This document shows positions 9,785-12,500 of a stretch of 12,500 bases of DNA, piece by piece. The translations under genes were made by a program, and so were the position numbers. Source of the DNA: Chondrilla cf. caribensis (lineage: Eukaryota; Porifera; Demospongiae; Chondrillida; Chondrillidae); assembly GCA_964020155.1 (NCBI GenBank), contig OZ026550.1:4888852-4901351 (forward strand), given 5' to 3'. A model generated the notes under the pieces. The model had not been told where the DNA came from and did not search any database. It was given only the letters and a program-made list of their open reading frames with translations. Within the stretch, counting starts at the first letter, position 1. Each line of letters opens with the position of its first letter.

Positions 9785-10543
9785 GTGTGTATGTGTGTGG
9801 TCATTTTATACACTGCAGTACTACCTGGGTCTCAGAATGGTGTCCTTAAAGAGGTTTCCTCAATCCAGAGGTTTGTAATAGAGAGGTTCCACAGTCTATC
9901 CCATGTTGGAAGCTGTGAATATGAACTTATCACATTTGTTTTCTTTGTTTACTGTAATAATTGTACCTAATTACCTCTAGTCATCGCATCTGCTGTATTG
10001 CATGTTGAAGCCGTACATTTGTTGCAACACTTGTCTGTTCTTTACAATAGGTGCCTCTAATCACCACGACGATATATTCAAACTGTCTAATTACGGGAAG
10101 TGTGTAAACATATTCGCCCCGGGGGTTAACATCCGAGGAGCGGGATTCCCCTGTTTGGACTGCACCGTGCACAAATCGGGTACGAGCTTTGCGGCTCCCG
10201 TGGTTGCTGGTGTCATCGCTCTCATGATGGAGAAGAACCCGGATATAACTCCGTCGCAGATCAAATCTAGGTTGTTTGCCACCTGTAGCAGGAACAAGAT
10301 GGATTTCCAGTATGTTCCATCAAGGTAAGTCTGTACACACAGTGTGTGTGTACTTTATGTACTTACTTTTTTAGTTATAGTGTACATGTGTCACACACAC
10401 ACGCACGCGCACACACACAAACGGACAAACACACACACACGCACACACGCACGCGCACACACGGACAAACACACACACACACACACGGACAAACATATAC
10501 ACACACACACACATACACACACGGATACACACACATGCGCACA

Positions 10544-10612
<69 letters not shown>

Positions 10613-11643
10613 TACGTAGTATGTGTCCTGATCGACATAATATACATGTACCTGTATACCTGTATTCTGAAGTTTTTGTTCCATCGTGTGAAATTGATAA
10701 TGTTTGACAACTTGAATTTCAGCATCACTCCCCATCTCAATCTCTGATCTTTCCATTCAGGTTTCGTCCCCTCACACCCAACTGCCTCATCTTTGCCCCG
10801 AAGAAGCCCGTCTACATAGTGAAGCTCGGGGTCGACATGACCAACTTCCAACAGCTCGTTCTCAACCACTCGCATTTGGGATACCTTCCTGTGTACATGT
10901 CTGCATCCATGAACCTCACTCTCCAGGGGGACCAGCGTATGAACATCATCTTCAAACTCACCAAAAATGCCCGCAACGCCACATTCATCACCTTCAAAGA
11001 TGTGTGGGCTACCAGGAGTGCCGTCAAAACGTTCGAAGAGGAGGGTAACTCCGTATCGGTCTTTAGGTCCTGCCTCATGAACGGCAAACAGCTGAAGTTT
11101 GTTGTCATGGTGCAGCCCTCCAGTGACCTCCTACACCCCACCACTCTGTGGGAAAGGGTGCGACTGTCCAACCTAAATTCCCGTCTCCAAAAACAACAGG
11201 GAGTTTCGACCCCCACGCTCATCTCTGCTGTGTATTGCAACAGATTTAGGCCCATATTTTCCGTTCTAAATCAAATTCACAAAAAAGGGAAATCGCGTAA
11301 TCGTAATCAACCCACCTCAAATGTACAAAGGGACCATATTGTCATACCTTCCGTAGCAACTGGAGATGTTGACAACGTCATTAGTCGCCATTATGGGATG
11401 GGATACTTTCTCAAAGACATGGATGCATATGGTAGTTGTAGTAGTAGTAGCGAACACACACCTCAGGTAGACCACGTCCTCCTCTTTCATCCAATGGAAG
11501 GGAGCCAACAGGGCTACGAACTGTATAAATTCTCACCTGGAGATGCAGAAAACAAAATGGCCGACCTTGTGAGTCAGGGAAAGCACCCAATTATGGTGAA
11601 TCAAGTTGGGGACACTTATATTGCTCAGTCCAAGCTAGTTTGA
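2037..11643 (+). CDS. secreted subtilisin-like serine protease (S8A, proteinase K/PCSK9-like), eight exons
   Basis: Joining 2037-2097, 2193-2449, 6568-6640, 6900-7046, 8788-9041, 9526-9691, 10051-10324 and 10761-11643 gives 2115 nt, 704 residues plus TGA. All seven junctions are GT-AG and keep frame. Residues 1-26 form a signal peptide, about 49-125 an inhibitor-I9 prodomain ending VEMIEEDE, and about 137-405 the peptidase. Catalytic residues are Asp168 (VLDSGI), His208 (FGHGTLVAS), oxyanion Asn300 ([16 protein letters not shown]) and Ser365 (SGTSFAAP). The His-to-Asn distance of 92 equals that of proteinase K. Prodomain and peptidase most resemble PCSK9 and proteinase K. The C-terminal 294 residues have only four Cys, so this is not the PCSK9 Cys/His-rich domain. 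An active endopeptidase of the secretory pathway or outside the cell is inferred; the substrate is unknown. SLGG of the S1 wall is replaced by LLAT. N-glycosylation motifs include NGS at 158, NHS at 446, NLT at 462 and NAT at 483. Confidence 0.9.
2193..2449 (+). CDS. exon 2: end of signal peptide and first part of I9 prodomain
   Basis: It encodes residues 21-106. The strand TKTYVALL (about 50-56) and the helix around [14 protein letters not shown] match the inhibitor-I9 fold that chaperones and blocks subtilases until it is cut. The exon is CpG-richer than the flanking introns. The donor CTG|GTGAGT is phase 0. Exon 2 ends in GSSSALHL, and exon 3 continues the second helix with [13 protein letters not shown]; the length across the junction fits the family without gaps. 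Confidence 0.87.
2536..2636. repeat. 17-bp minisatellite, about 6 units
   Basis: The unit is GGTTAGTACACACTCCT with minor variants. It is the same unit as the larger array at 3186-3564. Confidence 0.9.
2637..2795. repeat. intronic block duplicated at about 3624-3800
   Basis: GATC followed by TCATAGTGTGTGTCCAG, GGGGATTGTACCACTTATGC and GAGTGAGGCTG recurs in the same order at about 3647-3790. A shorter third copy sits at 3119-3185 (GATGAATGTTTAGAATG, TGTGTCCAG). Each block follows or precedes a 17-bp array, so the array plus its flank was probably copied as a unit. Confidence 0.8.
3186..3564. repeat. 17-bp minisatellite, about 22 units
   Basis: Tandem units of TTAGTACACACTCCTGG carry scattered single-base changes (TCAGTACACATTCC, TACATACTC). 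No unique spacers separate the units, so this is a simple minisatellite. Confidence 0.95.
3890..4300. repeat. tandem repeat, three copies of about 150-166 bp
   Basis: Copies start near 3890, 4056 and 4207. Each has GAGATGGTGTTAG, TGTGTGTTGAGAATTGGAATGTACAT-like sequence, TACGTACTTAC-type stretches and CATTGATTACAGCTAGAGC. Copy 3 is truncated. Open frames on the minus strand here only mirror the repeat. Confidence 0.85.
4475..4705. mobile_element. degenerate pogo/Tigger-like MITE
   Basis: The left end AGTGGAACCTCTGTATT (from 4475) and the right end, reverse-complemented CAGTAGAACCTCACAATTG (4705 inward), resemble each other and the AACCTC-type ends of pogo/Tigger elements. TA follows the right end (4706-4707). 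A second, weaker copy of the right end lies at about 4713-4750. Inside, 4509-4612 is a four-unit repeat of about 27 bp (GGGGATCCACTCCCAAACTCC type). Confidence 0.4.
5027..5216. repeat. minisatellite of about 30 bp, 6 units
   Basis: The unit is close to CATCAATGATGAGACCAGCA followed by TCCATGATC, with indels of a few bases between copies. Confidence 0.85.
5220..5640 (-). pseudogene. possible decayed coding fragment
   Basis: On the minus strand, several adjacent stretches read like protein: [20 protein letters not shown] (about 5518-5459), [14 protein letters not shown] (about 5409-5368) and [18 protein letters not shown] (about 5310-5257). They share one frame interrupted by three TGA codons, and a fourth protein-like piece ([15 protein letters not shown], about 5610-5565) is in another frame. 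This suggests a broken exon or retrocopy. I do not recognise the family, and chance is possible. Confidence 0.25.
5751..5818. repeat. (TG)n microsatellite
   Basis: About 33 uninterrupted TG units lie within intron 2. Long CV-repeat and TH-repeat frames across it are artefacts. Confidence 0.97.
6174..6450. repeat. compound (TG)n microsatellite
   Basis: It starts with about 28 pure TG units, then continues as TG runs broken by GGTG, TACATG and a short GA tract. It ends about 120 bp before the exon 3 acceptor. Confidence 0.95.
6568..6640 (+). CDS. exon 3: end of the I9 prodomain
   Basis: It encodes residues 107-130 plus one base of 131. [12 protein letters not shown] is the closing strand of the prodomain (compare VDYIEEDS in PCSK9). 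The acidic linker TSDSEDSG that follows would contain or adjoin the self-cleavage site; the exact bond cannot be read from sequence. The acceptor is CCGCCAG and the donor GTG|GTGAGT, phase 1. Confidence 0.85.
6718..6809. repeat. four tandem X-box-like motifs
   Basis: GTTGCCATGGTAAC (6718-6731) fits the RFX X-box consensus perfectly. Degenerate copies follow at 6746 (GTTATCGTGGTAAC), 6772 (GATGTCATGGTAAC) and 6796 (GATATTATTGTAAC), spaced 28, 26 and 24 bp. The array lies in intron 3. Confidence 0.7.
6823..6920 (+). repeat. duplicated splice acceptor (37-bp direct repeat)
   Basis: The 37 bp from ACATGTGTTTGCACAGG to CACCCTACC occur identically at 6823-6859 and 6884-6920. Each copy contains TTTGCACAG|GTCAACACAGAG, an acceptor plus the first exon 4 codons. 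Only the second copy continues in frame; the offset of 61 bp shifts the frame. Confidence 0.95.
6900..7046 (+). CDS. exon 4: catalytic aspartate
   Basis: It encodes residues 131-179 plus one base of 180. [15 protein letters not shown] is the typical N-terminus of the mature proteinase K-like domain, and [19 protein letters not shown] carries the catalytic Asp168. The acceptor at 6899 is the second of two identical copies; using the first (6838) gives a stop 61 bp later than the frame allows. The donor GAG|GTGTGT is the first unit of a GT repeat. Confidence 0.92.
7047..7088. repeat. (GT)21 fused to the 5' splice site of intron 4
   Basis: The intron begins with the repeat itself, so the donor is GTGTGT. 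A second tract, about 28 TG units, follows at 7209-7265. The rest of the intron to 7450 is unremarkable. Confidence 0.97.
7209..7265. repeat. (TG)28 microsatellite in intron 4
   Basis: A pure TG tract about 160 bp inside the intron. Both TG tracts are complementary to the CA tract at the other end of the same intron. Confidence 0.97.
7459..7893. repeat. tandem duplication of about 150 bp, one copy interrupted
   Basis: Copy 1 (about 7459-7745) and copy 2 (about 7748-7893) share TTTCAAAGAAATTTG, ACTCTTTGAACTA, TTATAGTTGCC and CAAGACATTCTACGAATT. Copy 1 is longer only because of the MITE at 7542-7672. Confidence 0.85.
7542..7672. mobile_element. hAT-like MITE, 131 bp
   Basis: The left end TAGTGCTGGGACGATTAAT and the reverse-complemented right end TAGGGTTGGGAATCAGCTG match the ends typical of hAT elements, and the interior repeats ATTAATCGATT-type palindromes. 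Copy 2 of the surrounding duplication serves as the empty site, which confirms an insertion. The expected 8-bp target duplication is not clear. Confidence 0.65.
8294..8469. mobile_element. pogo/Tigger-like MITE, 176 bp
   Basis: The left end CAGTGAATTCTCATTAATCC and the reverse-complemented right end CAGTGAATTTTCAATCATGG form inverted repeats, with TA on both sides (8292-8293 and 8470-8471). A related left end, AGTGAATTCTTGTTAATCTG, occurs at 9119-9138 in intron 5 without a partner. Confidence 0.65.
8548..8761. repeat. (CA)n microsatellite before the exon 5 acceptor
   Basis: About 214 bp of CA repeat, interrupted by CG and GTA steps, stops 26 nt before the AG of the acceptor at 8787. It occupies the zone where branch point and pyrimidine tract are normally found. 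The last 26 nt have only a short pyrimidine run (CATTCCTTGCTCAG). Confidence 0.97.
8788..9041 (+). CDS. exon 5: catalytic histidine
   Basis: It encodes residues 180-264. [20 protein letters not shown] carries His208; the usual second His of GHGTH is Leu and the Gly of VAG is Ser. [11 protein letters not shown] follows, as in PCSK9-like proteins. About ten extra residues lie between Asp168 and His208 compared with proteinase K. The donor AAG|GTGATC is weak. It is chosen because it keeps frame with exon 6 and gives the family's His-Asn spacing. Confidence 0.9.
9167..9510. repeat. 21-bp pyrimidine-rich minisatellite, about 16 units
   Basis: The unit is CACATAAAGTCCCCTCCCTC plus T. It fills most of intron 5 up to the acceptor TTGTATTGCAG. 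Because 21 is divisible by three, long artefactual frames run through both strands. Confidence 0.95.
9526..9691 (+). CDS. exon 6: oxyanion-hole asparagine
   Basis: It encodes residues 265-319 plus one base of 320. [23 protein letters not shown] carries oxyanion Asn300 and the PCSK9-like DAC-YSPAS motif. The segment that should read SLGGG (proteinase K 132-136) is LLATH here (271-275). The acceptor is TATTGCAG. The donor TAG|GTGTGT again lies in a TG repeat, phase 1. Confidence 0.92.
9692..9800. repeat. (GT)n fused to the 5' splice site of intron 6
   Basis: The GT tract, with GC and TA interruptions, begins at the donor and runs about 90-110 bp. The remaining 250 bp of the intron contain an old pogo-like end and nothing else recognised. 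Confidence 0.95.
9853..9894 (-). mobile_element. pogo-like terminal fragment
   Basis: Reverse-complemented, it reads CTGTGGAACCTCTCTATTAC and continues AAACCTCTGGATT. This is close to the left end of the element at 4475 (GTGGAACCTCTGTATT). No partner end is visible. Confidence 0.35.
10051..10324 (+). CDS. exon 7: catalytic serine
   Basis: It encodes residues 320-410 plus two bases of 411. [15 protein letters not shown] is the conserved strand before the active site, and [19 protein letters not shown] carries nucleophile Ser365. Cys354 and Cys357 sit in a loop just before it. The acceptor is TTTACAATAG and the donor AAG|GTAAGT. Its length of 274 nt is not a multiple of three, so skipping it would break the frame. 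Confidence 0.94.
10392..10611. repeat. (CA)n microsatellite in intron 7
   Basis: About 220 bp of CA repeat, interrupted by CG, GGACAAA and TA steps. The last 30 units are pure. It is complementary to the GT tracts of introns 4 and 6. Confidence 0.97.
10761..11643 (+). CDS. exon 8: C-terminal repeat region
   Basis: It encodes residues 411-704 and TGA. About five units of 50-65 residues can be seen, each with a helix-like lead, a Gly (451, 506, 558, 625, 684) and then a hydrophobic strand: [43 protein letters not shown] and [10 protein letters not shown], most followed by another strand (MNIIFKL, LKFVVMV, RPIFSVL, DHVLLF, TYIAQ). The pattern resembles the short beta-rich tandem repeats known from bacteria and from fungal polyglycine hydrolases (bacterial tandem repeat domain 1); that link is inference. 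A linker at 583-603 is basic, and a Ser run (SCSSSS, 636-641) comes from an AGT repeat. Confidence 0.88.
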
Positions 11644-11735
11644 CCATGGTAGCTACAGTCTCTCTCTCTCTCTCTCTCACACACCCCTCTCTCATGTGTG
11701 GCAAAGAATAAATGATCTTTGTTCAACTTTGTTCA
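11644..11735 (+). terminator. 3' UTR with poly(A) signal
   Basis: AATAAA lies at 11707-11712, 64 bp after the stop codon, and is followed by T/G-rich TTTGTTCAACTTTG. Cleavage is expected near 11725-11735. A short (CT)n/(AC)n run at 11657-11697 lies in the UTR. Confidence 0.75.
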
Positions 11736-11739
11736 ACTT

Positions 11740-12010
11740 GCAATTAATTTACAATCACGAAATATGTTATAGTATGTGTTATGTGTTCTGTGATGTAGAA
11801 GATTATTTTTTATTATTATTGATTATAATTTAAGACATAGACACTACATTCACTTATGATATTATACCTAACAGTTGTATTATTATTGTTTGTGTGCTGT
11901 TGTTATGTATAAAATTATACAGTATAATATTATAGAACCTTGATAGTGCAACACTGGTAGTAGTTCTGGTAATCAACTGTATTTTTCAAATCGATTGTCA
12001 GTGCATGGCA
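11740..12010. other. AT-rich 3' flank
   Basis: TTATTATT-type AT-rich sequence without a recognisable gene or element. Confidence 0.5.
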
Positions 12011-12040
12011 ACGACTGGAGCTTTCGGGGGGGGGGGGCTC

Positions 12041-12415
12041 ACGACTGGTCTCCCAGCTAGAATAGTGTGTTCTGCGTTCGCAGAATGACCAAGTATACAA
12101 TCTCTGTGGACGGTCCCTGTAAAGCCATCTATTATGACCTTTGACCTGAGTGGGTGGCCTTTTTATCAATTTTATTGGCTGTCTGGCCAATTACGTAGGA
12201 CAGTTTTTCAATGAAAAAAGAGCTCACTTCCTGGTGGTCAGTCGCAATACTCTCTACAAAGAACTGTAGGGGGGAGCTTTGGGACTCGCGACTGACCTCC
12301 CAGCTAGAATAGTGTGTTCTGCATTGGCGGAATGACCAAGTACACAGTCTGTGGGAAGTCCCTATTGAGCTGTCCATGGTGTGTTCACACTATAGGTGAG
12401 TGACCTTTTTTATTA
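12041..12415. repeat. direct repeat, two copies with a 247-bp period
   Basis: Copy 1 (about 12041-12167) and copy 2 (about 12287-12415) share CTCCCAGCTAGAATAGTGTG, GAATGACCAAGTA and GTGACCTTTTT-like ends. A G-rich AGCTTTGGG-type block precedes both, with G12 at 12026-12037 before copy 1. Copy 1 contains the perfect short palindrome TTCTGCGTTCGCAGAA; in copy 2 it is degenerate. Confidence 0.8.
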
Positions 12416-12500
12416 TATGCAACTTCCACATTGTTATACTCAATATACGTATAATAATGTTAATATTAATTATATTATTATCAATGTGTTATCACCATAA

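Noticed and set aside
12132..12377. Minus-strand ORFs at 11930-12190 and 12132-12377 with similar peptides
   Set aside because: The shared peptide only reflects the DNA direct repeat; there is no domain, splice support or clear start.

Overview
The window is animal nuclear DNA. It carries one intron-rich gene on the + strand, and long (TG)n/(CA)n tracts, minisatellites and small transposons fill almost everything else. GT-AG introns, a TATA-type promoter, an AATAAA signal, a pol III SINE and pogo-like and hAT-like MITEs all point to a metazoan. The low-copy, repeat-rich character and the gene's domain mix fit a marine invertebrate, possibly a sponge, but the species cannot be fixed from this sequence.

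The gene encodes a secreted subtilisin-family (S8A, proteinase K/PCSK9-like) serine protease. I assembled eight exons (2037-2097, 2193-2449, 6568-6640, 6900-7046, 8788-9041, 9526-9691, 10051-10324, 10761-11643). They total 2115 nt, which is exactly 705 codons (704 residues plus stop), and every junction phase agrees. The product has a signal peptide (about 1-26), an inhibitor-I9 prodomain (about 49-125) and a catalytic domain with Asp168, His208, oxyanion Asn300 and Ser365, each on its own exon. A 294-residue C-terminal region follows, made of about five degenerate repeats unlike the Cys/His-rich domain of PCSK9. A TATA box with two CACGTG E-boxes lies about 200 bp upstream of the start codon, and AATAAA lies 64 bp after the stop codon.

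Layout: 1-1800 holds a TA-flanked MITE, a chimeric 5S-rRNA/tRNA SINE with 13-bp target duplications, and a 150-bp tandem duplication. Promoter and 5' UTR lie at 1814-2036. Intron 2 (4.1 kb) is built from minisatellites, duplicated blocks, a pogo-like element, (TG)n tracts and a possibly decayed coding stretch. Introns 3-7 carry X-box-like repeats, a duplicated splice acceptor, nested MITEs, a 21-bp pyrimidine minisatellite and more TG/CA tracts. Beyond 11720 there is AT-rich DNA and a 247-bp-period duplication.

The most striking pattern is where the dinucleotide repeats sit relative to splice sites. Intron 4 starts inside (GT)21 and ends 26 nt after about 214 bp of (CA)n. Intron 6 also starts inside a GT tract, and intron 7 carries a complementary CA tract. 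In RNA these can pair, bridging intron 4 or looping out exon 7, which carries the catalytic serine.
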